64,000 nucleotides of DNA from Cytobacillus oceanisediminis (GTDB lineage Bacteria > Bacillota > Bacilli > Bacillales > Cytobacillaceae): contig NZ_CP065511.1 of the NCBI RefSeq assembly GCF_022811925.1, positions 1-64,000 on the forward strand. The letters are read 5' to 3'. The translations under genes and the position numbers were made by a program. Numbering within the stretch: position 1 is the stretch's first letter; every line of letters begins with the position of its first letter. Of the stretch, positions 17,035 through 25,597 are shown one piece after another. Below the pieces are notes generated by a model. That model was not told where the DNA came from. It did no database searches and saw nothing but the letters and a program-made list of their open reading frames with translations.

Positions 17035-18540
17035 TTAAGCAGAGATAGCTTCTTTATCATCATTTCTGCTTTTCTTCTTGAACTTATTGATCACAATTGG
17101 ATAGAACAAAGAAAGTACAGTCAGCACGATCAGTGTGATCGATATTCCAGAAGAGAAGAAAATACTTAAGCTGCCGTTTGATGAAGTCAGGGCCATCCGG
17201 AAATTCTGCTCCATATCCCCGCCCACAATAATTGCCAGCACCAGCGGGGCAATTGGGAAGTCCATTATTTTCATGAAAAGCCCAATTACGCCAAAAAGAA
17301 GCAGAAGGAAATAATCAACGGTGCTATAGCTGAGTGTGTATGTGCCAATAAACGCCAGCATGATGATAAGCGGATACAGGACCTTAGCTGGTGTATCCAG
17401 GATTTTCACCAATAAGCCGACAAGGAGAATATTGATGATGACTAGTGCGATATTCCCAATAAACATGCTGTTGATCAGGGCCCATACCATTCCAGGATCA
17501 TTTTCAAAAAGCAATGGGCCTGGCCTCACTCCCAGCATGATGAGAGCACCCAGCATAACCGCTGTCGTGCCTGAACCCGGAATCCCCATGGTCAAAAGCG
17601 GAATCATTGCCCCAACAGAAGCAGCGTTATTGGATGATTCCGGTGCTGCAAGTCCCTCAACAGCACCTTCACCGAACTCCTCAGGCTTTTTTGATAGCTG
17701 CTTCTCGGACGAATAACTCATCATGGAAGCAATCGAACCTCCCGCCCCAGGCAGGACACCAACGATAAATCCTAAGGGAGCACTGCGAAGTATCGGCCAT
17801 TTCGACCTTTTCCATTGTTCCTTGGTAAACCATATCCTGCCAACCTTCTTCTTTTCTTTTTTTACTTTATCAATCGTTAAAAAGTTATAAAAAACTTCTC
17901 CTACTGCATAAACACCGATAATAACAATGAGGAATTCAATGCCTTCACTTAAATGGGGAATATCCATTGTAAAACGGTGCACACCCGTCTGGGGGTCAAT
18001 TCCAATGGTACTGATCAGAAGACCCAGCGCCATGGCGATGAAGCCTTTCACCATTTTACCGATTGAAAGTGATACAATCGCCGATAATGTTAAAAGCATT
18101 AATAGGAAATATTCTGATGGGCCAAATTTTAAAGCGAAGTTTGCCAGCGGCTTTGCCAAAAAGATAAAACCAAAGACCGCCAATACACCGCCGATGAAGG
18201 ATGCCACTGCGGAAATGGCCATTGCCTCTCCTGCCTGTCCCTTTTGAGCCATCGGATATCCGTCAAAGGTGGCAGCGATTGCAGATCCATCTCCCGGTGT
18301 ATTGAGGAGAATCGAACTTCTTGAGCCGCCATACATGGCACCATAATAGATGGCAGCCATTAAAATAATCGCGCTTGTCGGATCCATCCCAAAGGTAATC
18401 GGGATTAATACTGCAACAGCTGTTGCTGGCCCCAAGCCTGGGAGCATGCCGACAATCGTGCCTAAAAACCCGCCAATTACAACCCAAAAGATATTCATTG
18501 GCTGTAAAACGATTTGGAACCCTTGCAAGAAAGCATCCAT
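17035..18540 (-). CDS. tctA: Tripartite tricarboxylate transporter large permease TctA
   Basis: 501 residues with about 12 hydrophobic segments and the two TctA family hallmarks: GGFLGTIVGMLPGLGPATAVAVLIPITF near the N terminus, and the internal repeat GFIVGVLPGAGGSIASMMSYSSEK. ATFDGYPMAQKGQAGEAM and GIPGSGTTAVMLGAL are also characteristic. It is the channel subunit of the binding-protein-dependent secondary transporter. The ATG at 18540 follows GGAGGTGAG. It lies 21 bases downstream of tctB, forming a tctCBA operon. Confidence 0.95.
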   Translation of the reverse strand: MDAFLQGFQIVLQPMNIFWVVIGGFLGTIVGMLPGLGPATAVAVLIPITFGMDPTSAIILMAAIYYGAMYGGSRSSILLNTPGDGSAIAATFDGYPMAQKGQAGEAMAISAVASFIGGVLAVFGFIFLAKPLANFALKFGPSEYFLLMLLTLSAIVSLSIGKMVKGFIAMALGLLISTIGIDPQTGVHRFTMDIPHLSEGIEFLIVIIGVYAVGEVFYNFLTIDKVKKEKKKVGRIWFTKEQWKRSKWPILRSAPLGFIVGVLPGAGGSIASMMSYSSEKQLSKKPEEFGEGAVEGLAAPESSNNAASVGAMIPLLTMGIPGSGTTAVMLGALIMLGVRPGPLLFENDPGMVWALINSMFIGNIALVIINILLVGLLVKILDTPAKVLYPLIIMLAFIGTYTLSYSTVDYFLLLLFGVIGLFMKIMDFPIAPLVLAIIVGGDMEQNFRMALTSSNGSLSIFFSSGISITLIVLTVLSLFYPIVINKFKKKSRNDDKEAISA

Positions 18541-18561
18541 GCTAACTTCTCACCTCCATAT

Positions 18562-19011
18562 TTATGGTAAACTCACACCCAATAATTCACTAAAGCCGTA
18601 CCAGGTTATGAATGAAAATGAAACCGTGACAATGATATTAACCTTCCACTTCTTCCATCCATTCACATAGAACAGCAGACATCCCAGAAATATAATGGTA
18701 GAAATCAAAAATCCAAAAGGTTCGAAAATAAAAGCGTAAATCACTCCTAGGGCGATCGTTACTGCTATTAATTTCAATGTTCTCCCCTCAAAAAGCACCT
18801 GGATTTTCCCATTATGTTCATGCAGGGTTTTTAATTCGTTAAAAAGATAGATGATGCTAAGCACCAGCATGAAAATACTTAATCCTATAGGAAAATATAA
18901 AGGCCCGTTTGGGTTTCCGAGATTTGCCTTTGGAATGGCGAAAGAGCTGATTAAAAAGACGCTGGCAATGATGATCATAAACAAAGGCATTCCTATTTTT
19001 ACGGCTTTCAT
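18562..19011 (-). CDS. tctB: Tripartite tricarboxylate transporter small permease TctB
   Basis: 149 residues with four hydrophobic segments, the usual size and layout of TctB. It opens with a membrane helix and a GPLYFPIGLSIFMLVLSIIYLFNEL stretch (PxxFP is common in the family) and ends FITWYGFSELLGVSLP, also typical. The ATG at 19011 follows AAAGGAG. It sits between tctC and tctA with short gaps. Assignment rests on topology, length and position, since TctB sequences are poorly conserved. Confidence 0.9.
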   Translation of the reverse strand: MKAVKIGMPLFMIIIASVFLISSFAIPKANLGNPNGPLYFPIGLSIFMLVLSIIYLFNELKTLHEHNGKIQVLFEGRTLKLIAVTIALGVIYAFIFEPFGFLISTIIFLGCLLFYVNGWKKWKVNIIVTVSFSFITWYGFSELLGVSLP

Positions 19012-19024
19012 CCCAATCGCTCCT

Positions 19025-20002
19025 TTACTTTACTAATCCAGAATCATTGATTAGATCTTTATATAACTTCTCCTGTTCGTCAAAGAACGCTTTGGTTTCT
19101 TCACTATTTTGATAGAAATCATCCCAGTCATTGTTCTCAAGCAGTTTCTTCCATTCATCCGTTTTAACCATTTCCGTTAACTTCTCATCCCAATATTTGA
19201 TTTCTTCTTCAGTCATATCAGGCGGACCCATTATTCCTCTCCAGTGAGGAAAGACCATGTCTATTCCTTCTTCCTGGAGTGTAGGCACATCTTCGAGCTC
19301 TTCCAATGTCTTATCAGAGGATACAGTCAAAATTCTAAGCTTTCCAGCCAAATGCTGATCCTTAACCTCTGATAACGATGTGGTTACAGCATCCACATGG
19401 TTCCCCATCAAAGCGGTAACCACATCTCCCCCGCCTCCATCATAAACAAGGAAATTCAAGTCTGTTGGTGTAATCCCTTTCATGTCTGCAACCTGTACAA
19501 AAGCCAAATGGTCATCATTCCCTAAGCCAGGGCCGACTCCTATTTTAATAGAATTTGGATCCTTCTTGATCTGTTCCATTAAGTCATTGATGGATTTATA
19601 TGGAGAATTAACAGATACCGCAATGGCCTGCCATTCAGTGGCCAGAGTTGCTAAAGGAGTAAAGTCTTTGTGCGTCAGCTTGCTTTGTCCCAGTAAATTA
19701 TTAGTCAGGAGCAAACTCGAATTTACTGCAAGGTTATGAGAGTCTTTGCTATGCAGGTAGTTCCAGCCGACCTCACCGCCGCCTCCCGGCTTATTAATGA
19801 CATTTACATTGCTTTTGACAAGTTTGTTATCTTTTAAGATTTTCTGTACGGATCGGGCAGTCAAATCCCATCCGCCACCCGGAGATGCAGGGGCTACAAT
19901 CTCAATGTTCTTCGAAGGGTAATCTGCACTGTTAGATGCTTTACCTGATGAACATGCCGCCAGCAATAATACAGATAATATTAATATTACAAGTTTTTTC
20001 AT
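19025..20002 (-). CDS. tctC: Tripartite tricarboxylate transporter binding lipoprotein TctC
   Basis: 325 residues. The N-terminal signal ends in a lipobox, LLLAACSSGK, so it should be lipid-anchored outside the membrane. The TctC fold is shown by IEIVAPASPGGGWDLTARSV, NKPGGGGEVGWNYLHSK and VYDGGGGDVVTALMGNHVDA. It binds the carboxylate and delivers it to TctAB. The start at 20002 (MKKLVIL) is chosen because AAGGAG lies eight bases upstream; an in-frame GTG nine bases earlier overlaps that site. A perfect cre site lies 60 bases upstream. Confidence 0.94.
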   Translation of the reverse strand: MKKLVILILSVLLLAACSSGKASNSADYPSKNIEIVAPASPGGGWDLTARSVQKILKDNKLVKSNVNVINKPGGGGEVGWNYLHSKDSHNLAVNSSLLLTNNLLGQSKLTHKDFTPLATLATEWQAIAVSVNSPYKSINDLMEQIKKDPNSIKIGVGPGLGNDDHLAFVQVADMKGITPTDLNFLVYDGGGGDVVTALMGNHVDAVTTSLSEVKDQHLAGKLRILTVSSDKTLEELEDVPTLQEEGIDMVFPHWRGIMGPPDMTEEEIKYWDEKLTEMVKTDEWKKLLENNDWDDFYQNSEETKAFFDEQEKLYKDLINDSGLVK

Positions 20003-20061
20003 GGTATCCACTCCTTTTATGTTATTTATTCTGAATTTATAATAAATTCTAAACGTTGTAG

Positions 20062-20075
20062 TGTAAACGTTTTCA
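20062..20075 (+). promoter_or_regulatory. CcpA-binding (cre) site upstream of tctC
   Basis: TGTAAACGTTTTCA matches the cre consensus TGWAANCGNTNWCA at every position. It is 60 bases upstream of the tctC start, so the tctCBA operon is probably subject to carbon catabolite repression. Confidence 0.8.
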
Positions 20076-20183
20076 AAAAATTGTCCATATAAACCTTTAT
20101 ATGCATTTTGTCCTTTGTGTTCATATGTTCATTGGTTCACATATTTATAAAAAAGAAAAAGCCCTAATCATTCGGACCTTTCC

Positions 20184-20870
20184 TCATCCTTCTTTTATGT
20201 AATAATTCCGTTCCGGCCGTCCTACAATCCCATACTCCTGCTCCACATACGCTTTATTGGCACTTACCAAATATTCCAGATACCTTCTGGCCGTAGTCCT
20301 GGATGCGCCCATTTTTTCGCCAACTTTGTCAGCGGACATTCCTTTCATCTCTTTCTTTAGTATTTGGCTTACTTTGTTTAAGGTAAGGTAGTCAATTCCC
20401 GCAGGCAAATCAAGTTTATCTTCTTTCACCTTGCGGCTTCTAAATAACCGGTCAATGGCATCCTGATTCACTTCCGCTATTGAGTCCAGGATCTGCTTAT
20501 CCTGCCTATATTTCTCGATTGTTCCGACAAAGGTCTCCATTGTTACCGGCTTAATCAAATAGTGATGGACGCCAAACTTCAGGGCTTTTTGCAAATATTC
20601 TTTTTCTCTGGCGGCTGATATCAAAATAACATCCAGTGCGGGGAACTTTTCACGGATTTCCAGCAGCAAGTCTGTTCCCAATTTATCCGGCATATATATG
20701 TCCAGCAGCAGCAAATCCACATGATGGACCTTTAATAAATTCATGGTTTCCCTGGCATTTAAGGCCTTCCCGATTAACTTCATGCCCTTAACCCTTGATA
20801 AAAATTCTTCATGGATTTGCGCAATCCGGAAATCATCCTCAGCAATTACAACATTGATTACCCCACTCAA
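20184..20870 (-). CDS. Response regulator, CitB/DcuR type
   Basis: 228 residues. The receiver domain (about 6-122) has the acidic pocket EDD near the N terminus, the phospho-acceptor aspartate in LLLLDIYMPDKLG and the lysine in HYLIKPVTMETF. The C-terminal output domain carries a helix-turn-helix around SADKVGEKMGASRTTARRYLEYLVS, as in CitT/DctR/DcuR regulators. It starts at a TTG (20870) with AAAGGGGG upstream and lies about 20 bases downstream of the kinase gene. It most likely activates tctC, which follows it. Confidence 0.92.
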   Translation of the reverse strand: MSGVINVVIAEDDFRIAQIHEEFLSRVKGMKLIGKALNARETMNLLKVHHVDLLLLDIYMPDKLGTDLLLEIREKFPALDVILISAAREKEYLQKALKFGVHHYLIKPVTMETFVGTIEKYRQDKQILDSIAEVNQDAIDRLFRSRKVKEDKLDLPAGIDYLTLNKVSQILKKEMKGMSADKVGEKMGASRTTARRYLEYLVSANKAYVEQEYGIVGRPERNYYIKEG

Positions 20871-20892
20871 ATTCCCCCTTTATAAGAGATAA

Positions 20893-22479
20893 TCATTTTG
20901 GCAAGTAGACAGTGAACACCGTACCATTTTCTTCATTACTGTCAAATTCAATCATTCCGCCTAATGATTCTGCTTCATCGTTAACATTCCCCAGACCATA
21001 TCCTCTATGTTTTCCCTTAGAAGAGAAACCGGTTTGAAAAATAAATGGCTTATCCTCATCCTTAATCCCCTTGCCATTGTCATTGATTTCAAAAATTATG
21101 TCATTTCCGATATCTGTCACAAAAAAATGAACCATCTTTTCTTCTTTTTCCGCAACGGCATCAAATGCATTATTAATGAGATTTCCCAAAATAATGATTA
21201 GGGAAGATAGCTTAAATTTTTCCGGAAGGGATTCCAGCGAGCTTTCCGGATCAATAACAAAATTTATCTTCTTTTCCGACGCCTGCGCCATTTTCCCTAA
21301 TAGAGTGGCCTGGACTTTTTCATCCTGTATTTTCGATAGCAATAGATCTTCCTCTATCGAATGGATATGGGCCTCATTTTTAATAAACTCAATCGCTTCT
21401 TCCTTCTTATTCAGCTGAAGAAGGCCGAGAATGGCATACAGCTTATTGGTGAATTCATGAGCTTGAGCTCTCAGGTCGTCGGAATACTGCCTAACCTCTG
21501 ATAGAGCATCAATCATATGCTTGATCTCTGTCCGATCACGGAAGCTTCCGACCATCCCTTTCTTTTGTTCTTCTTCAATAATTGGCTCAGTGCTGACGAT
21601 CATAATTTTATCTTTGTATTGTATTTCAACATTCATTTGTTTTTCATTGTTTGAAAGGATCTTTAACATTTCTGAGGAACCAATTACTTCAGTTAAGGGC
21701 CTCCCTTCTCCCTGTGTCTCAATATCCAGCATATGCTGTGCAGACGAGTTCATCATGGTGATAACTCCTTGTGCATCCACAGCAATGATTCCTTCCCGAA
21801 CCGATTGCAGGATAGCATTTCTTTCTCTGAACAAAGCGGCAATTTCATATGGCTCCAGATTGAGGGTATCTTTGCGAATGCTGTTGGCCAAAAGGAAGCT
21901 TCCAAATATCCCAATGATTAAGATCAATACGGAAGCCTTTAGAATCTTTGCGATGTCATCCCAAATAGAAAGATATATCGCATCCATTTCATATAAAATA
22001 ACGACTGTACCCTCGACTTTTTTATATGGTCCATAGTCCACCATAACTGGGGCAATCGCTTTAAGCACCTTTCTGCCGTTTTCCGTTGTTTGGAGTACGT
22101 AATAGCTCCCATAAGTAAGCGCTTTATCGATATTGTCATTATTCAGCATTTTATATAAACCCTGTTCATCTGTTGAAGCAACCAGCCTTCCATCACGGCC
22201 CTGAAAAAATACAGTCATGGGCTTGGATTGATATTTAATCTGGTCCATCAATATATTGATATTTTCATGTTCGCCGCCATGCCGAAAGAAATCTTGCAGG
22301 GCAGGCATATAAGACAGGGTCTTGGCCGTTTCCAAAGAAATTTCCTTCGCCTTTACCACATCATCAGCCTGCTTCATATAAATAAATAAACCTGATAAAG
22401 AAGTAATGATAAATATAATCAGCATGAGGACCAATCCCAGAATTTTCACCTTTAAAGAAACCTTTAGGAATTTTTTCAT
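20893..22479 (-). CDS. Sensor histidine kinase, CitA/DcuS type
   Basis: 528 residues. A membrane helix (about 13-33), an extracellular PASC/CACHE sensor of about 145 residues, a second helix (ASVLILIIGIFGSFLLAN), a cytoplasmic PAS domain (GIIAVDAQGVITMMNSSAQHML), the phospho-acceptor helix AQAHEFTNKLYAILGLLQL (His-Glu-Phe-x-Asn-Lys-Leu, specific to the CitA/DcuS class) and an ATPase domain with NLINNAFDAV, DNGKGI and GYGLGNVN. It senses external di- or tricarboxylates. The ribosome binding site is weak. With the downstream regulator it forms a complete two-component system. Confidence 0.93.
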   Translation of the reverse strand: MKKFLKVSLKVKILGLVLMLIIFIITSLSGLFIYMKQADDVVKAKEISLETAKTLSYMPALQDFFRHGGEHENINILMDQIKYQSKPMTVFFQGRDGRLVASTDEQGLYKMLNNDNIDKALTYGSYYVLQTTENGRKVLKAIAPVMVDYGPYKKVEGTVVILYEMDAIYLSIWDDIAKILKASVLILIIGIFGSFLLANSIRKDTLNLEPYEIAALFRERNAILQSVREGIIAVDAQGVITMMNSSAQHMLDIETQGEGRPLTEVIGSSEMLKILSNNEKQMNVEIQYKDKIMIVSTEPIIEEEQKKGMVGSFRDRTEIKHMIDALSEVRQYSDDLRAQAHEFTNKLYAILGLLQLNKKEEAIEFIKNEAHIHSIEEDLLLSKIQDEKVQATLLGKMAQASEKKINFVIDPESSLESLPEKFKLSSLIIILGNLINNAFDAVAEKEEKMVHFFVTDIGNDIIFEINDNGKGIKDEDKPFIFQTGFSSKGKHRGYGLGNVNDEAESLGGMIEFDSNEENGTVFTVYLPK

Positions 22480-22582
22480 GATATCTTCATCAGCTGTTCA
22501 CTATATCCCATCTTTTTCTACTATAATAGTATAAATATTCAAAATTATCCATGAATCCTTCTTACTAGTCGGCCAAAATTAA

Positions 22583-22632
22583 AAACCGCAGAATCGATTT
22601 GTCAGTCCTCTGACAGCTCGATTCTGCGGTTT
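22583..22632 (-). terminator. Long hairpin terminator of murA
   Basis: A perfect 15-bp stem, 22583-22597 with 22618-22632 (outer half AAACCGCAG/CTGCGGTTT). A nested GTCAG/CTGAC pair sits in the loop. The minus strand ends in TTTTTAATTTT. It lies 66 bases after the murA stop codon. Confidence 0.88.
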
Positions 22633-22697
22633 CGGTTTGAAATGCGCGCAAGGCGACTATTTTGACGACTCGCAATGGCCGCCTTGATTGGCATTAC

Positions 22698-24008
22698 TTA
22701 TGCGTTCATGTCAGAAACAAGGTTGTTATTAACAGGTGTTTCTTCCACTTCTGTCACACGTTCGATATCTGCACCCAGTGCAGCAAGCTTGTCGTGGAAA
22801 TTCACGTATCCGCGGTCAAGATGCTTCAGCTCTGTTACGCGTGTTACGCCATCTGCCACCAATCCAGTCAGGATCAAGGCAGCGGCTGCACGAAGATCTG
22901 TAGCAGCTACTTCTGCACCCTGCAGATTGCTTGGTCCGTTCATAATGACAGAACGGCCTTCAATTTTAATATCAGCGTTCATGCGGCGGAATTCCTCCAC
23001 ATGCATGAAACGGTTTTCGAATACAGTTTCCGTAATCACACTTGTACCCTGAGCGTGAAGCAATAGGGCCATCATCTGTGATTGCATATCTGTCGGGAAT
23101 CCAGGATGAGGCATTGTTTTAATATCAGCGGCCTTCAATTTGTCTGGACCCAGTACACGGATTCCTTCAGCTTCTTCAATGAAGGTAACACCCATTTCTT
23201 CCATCTTTGCGATTAAAGAAGCGGAATGCTCAGGAACAGCGCCCTTAACAAGTACGTCTCCGCCTGTAATGGCAGCTGCCACCATGAATGTACCAGCTTC
23301 GATGCGGTCAGGAATGATGTTGTGCTCTGCACCAAACAGTACGTCCACACCTTCAATGCGGATCGTGCCAGTTCCTGCCCCTTTAACCTTGGCACCCATT
23401 TTATTCAGGAAGTTAGCCAAGTCCACAATTTCCGGTTCCTTCGCTACGTTTTCCAAAATCGTTGTGCCTTTGGCCAATGTTGCAGCCATCATAATGTTTT
23501 CCGTAGCACCAACGCTAGGGAAATCGAGATATATTTTTGCTCCATGCAAGCGGCCTTCTGGTGCTTCCGCTTCAATAAAGCCATTACCAACCTTTACTTT
23601 CGCACCCATCGCTTCAAAGCCTTTTAAATGCTGATCGATCGGGCGGGAACCGATTGCGCAGCCCCCTGGCAATGCCACACGGGCACGGCCATTTCTTGCT
23701 AATAAAGATCCCATGACTAAAACTGAAGCACGCATTTTGCGTACATATTCAAAAGGTGCTTCTACCTTCAACTCTCGAGATGCATTTACTGTTACTGTAT
23801 TATTTTCAAACTCCACTTCGGCGTTTAAATAGCGTAATACTTCATTAATAGTATATACATCGGAGAGTGTTGGGACATCACGAATTACGCTTTTGCCATC
23901 ACTTGCTAACAGTGTTGCGGCGATAACCGGTAAGACAGCGTTTTTTGCTCCTTCTACTTTGACAGTACCGCTTAACCTATTTCCGCCGCGGACGATGATT
24001 TTATCCAA
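22698..24008 (-). CDS. murA: UDP-N-acetylglucosamine 1-carboxyvinyltransferase MurA
   Basis: 436 residues, the family length. It transfers enolpyruvate from PEP to UDP-GlcNAc, the first committed step of peptidoglycan synthesis. Lys22-Asn23 (GAKNAVLP) and the loop [13 protein letters not shown] with Cys117, the fosfomycin target, are intact. The start is a TTG at 24008 with GGAGGGG eight bases upstream. The C-terminal extension of about 16 residues ends [10 protein letters not shown]. It is the murAA-type gene by position next to ywmB and ywzB. Confidence 0.97.
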   Translation of the reverse strand: MDKIIVRGGNRLSGTVKVEGAKNAVLPVIAATLLASDGKSVIRDVPTLSDVYTINEVLRYLNAEVEFENNTVTVNASRELKVEAPFEYVRKMRASVLVMGSLLARNGRARVALPGGCAIGSRPIDQHLKGFEAMGAKVKVGNGFIEAEAPEGRLHGAKIYLDFPSVGATENIMMAATLAKGTTILENVAKEPEIVDLANFLNKMGAKVKGAGTGTIRIEGVDVLFGAEHNIIPDRIEAGTFMVAAAITGGDVLVKGAVPEHSASLIAKMEEMGVTFIEEAEGIRVLGPDKLKAADIKTMPHPGFPTDMQSQMMALLLHAQGTSVITETVFENRFMHVEEFRRMNADIKIEGRSVIMNGPSNLQGAEVAATDLRAAAALILTGLVADGVTRVTELKHLDRGYVNFHDKLAALGADIERVTEVEETPVNNNLVSDMNA

Positions 24009-24041
24009 AGTGTATTCCCCTCCGCGTCCAATTTCTCTATA

Positions 24042-24785
24042 TTAATATTCAATCGTTATAATGGGTGTGCCAATAACTATGTTTGTCTTGGCGCCCATTC
24101 CTTGTGTCCGTAATCCAAGCTGCATGTTCATTTCATTGCCATTTGTCTCAATGGATTCACCAAAAAGCGGTGAATTTGCTGATGCTGAAATAAATTGGTC
24201 TTCTTTTAGTGCTTCTATTTCTGTTGCATTAAAAGCTTCTAGCAATTGAGTTGCAGTATCAGGCAAAGACTTATTAATCTTATCATTGAATTCACCCTGG
24301 ATACAAGAGAAAATTGTGGCATTTCCTCGAAAAATGTCAGAAATCTTACTATTCAGTTCTGCAGCCAGTTCGCTCTGTTCTTTCTTCCACCCCTGACCCT
24401 TGGCCTCATAAATCACATACGCCTGAACTTGACCTTTTGTGGGGGTCGTTAAAACTTTTACTGCTTCTGACTGAGTATCTGTTTTCTTAATAATAGCTTC
24501 TGCTTCCCAAGACTTTTCTGATCTTTGAAAGCTCCATTCCCAATCAGGATATTTCGCCTGCAATTCATTGGTGAATACTTTCACTTCCTGAAGAGTTTGA
24601 AGGTTTTCCATTTTTTCTCTCGCATGCAAAGTCCAATCTTTGATTAAAATATTCTCGCCCTGTAAAACCGAGGCCATCGTTAACAGGTCAAGCTCCCCTT
24701 TGGCTACAGTCGTCTTATTCCCAATGTTTATCATCATGAAACCAATAATGGCAATAATAGATAATGTAATGGCTAAATTTTTCAT
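24042..24785 (-). CDS. ywmB: YwmB-like secreted protein
   Basis: 247 residues. An N-terminal membrane helix (LAITLSIIAIIGFMMINIG) acts as signal or anchor; the rest is a soluble alpha/beta region that fits YwmB (TATA-box-binding-protein-like fold family). The start at 24785 is chosen because GGGGAGGAG lies just upstream; a longer reading frame to 24935 lacks a binding site and would bury the signal. It sits between ywzB and murA as in B. subtilis. Its molecular function is unknown. Confidence 0.85.
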   Translation of the reverse strand: MKNLAITLSIIAIIGFMMINIGNKTTVAKGELDLLTMASVLQGENILIKDWTLHAREKMENLQTLQEVKVFTNELQAKYPDWEWSFQRSEKSWEAEAIIKKTDTQSEAVKVLTTPTKGQVQAYVIYEAKGQGWKKEQSELAAELNSKISDIFRGNATIFSCIQGEFNDKINKSLPDTATQLLEAFNATEIEALKEDQFISASANSPLFGESIETNGNEMNMQLGLRTQGMGAKTNIVIGTPIITIEY

Positions 24786-25056
24786 CTGTAAACTCCTCCC
24801 CTTAGTACCATTGTTACCAAGGATAGAGTGAGCATACTTGGGAATTGTCGTCACTTTTTGACAAACTGAAAAGGCAGCAAAATCACTGTTAATTCCGTTG
24901 TTATTCCTGCCTTTTTTGCATACTTTGAAAATCATTTCACAAACTAGTATGTATGCAGGAAAACAAGCAACAAAAAGATTTTACTCAATAATTGTCAAAT
25001 TGAAAACATGTATGAAGACCTATATTTATAAAAAATATGGCCATCAAATACAGCAC

Positions 25057-25308
25057 CTAAAGAAAGGTGATGTTCTGCAGTATAAGCGGCAGCTGCTGGG
25101 ACCATAGAAGATAGTCGAGAAAGAAGTTGCTTACGGCTGATCCAATCACAATAGAAAGCAGAACATACAATACACGTGCCTGAAAAACATGATTTGCGCG
25201 CAATAGTGTCTCAAATCGCAATGCCTGAAGCGCCCACCAGGCCAGCGCAATAAACACCAGATGAGACATAATGCTGATGAGTGCCTGCTGCCCAAATCCT
25301 GTTATCAT
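25057..25308 (-). CDS. ywzB: DUF1146 membrane protein YwzB
   Basis: 83 residues with two hydrophobic helices (ALISIMSHLVFIALAWWALQAL and ARVLYVLLSIVIGSAVSNFFLDYL), the full length of the DUF1146 family. The linker ALRFETLL is also characteristic. Function is unknown. The ATG at 25308 follows AAGGGAGGG. It lies between nuoN and ywmB, matching the B. subtilis neighbourhood except that the nuo genes replace the direct join to atpC. Confidence 0.88.
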   Translation of the reverse strand: MITGFGQQALISIMSHLVFIALAWWALQALRFETLLRANHVFQARVLYVLLSIVIGSAVSNFFLDYLLWSQQLPLILQNITFL

Positions 25309-25506
25309 CTTCTTCCCTCCCTTAAAAGTTTGCCACGTCGCTTACCTGTTTTGTGCGCTACAATACCATTTGACGTTTATACTATCAGGTAAGTTTCATG
25401 AATGGGTATTTTTTGAAAATTAAGTTTCTTTGTTTTTCGCAGTTTATATCTCCATTATATCGAATTGTCGAAAAAACACGAAATGTAAACAAGGGCAAAC
25501 AAAAAG

Positions 25507-25530
25507 AAGGGGAAAATTTCCCCTCCTATT
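25507..25530 (-). terminator. Second hairpin downstream of nuoN
   Basis: GGGG(AAA) at 25509-25515 pairs with (TTT)CCCC at 25517-25523. On the minus strand it is followed by TTCTTTTTGTTTG. It comes after the hairpin at 25561-25588, so the nuo transcript meets two stops. Confidence 0.65.
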
Positions 25531-25560
25531 AATACCCCTTTTGTCCCCTTTTTGGCGTTA

Positions 25561-25588
25561 GCTTTTTAAAACCCCCATTTTAAAAAGC
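25561..25588 (-). terminator. First hairpin downstream of nuoN
   Basis: GCTTTTTAAAA (25561-25571) pairs perfectly with TTTTAAAAAGC (25578-25588) around a 6-base loop, 10 bases after the nuoN stop codon. No long T-run follows. Confidence 0.65.
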
Positions 25589-25597
25589 GATTTTACT

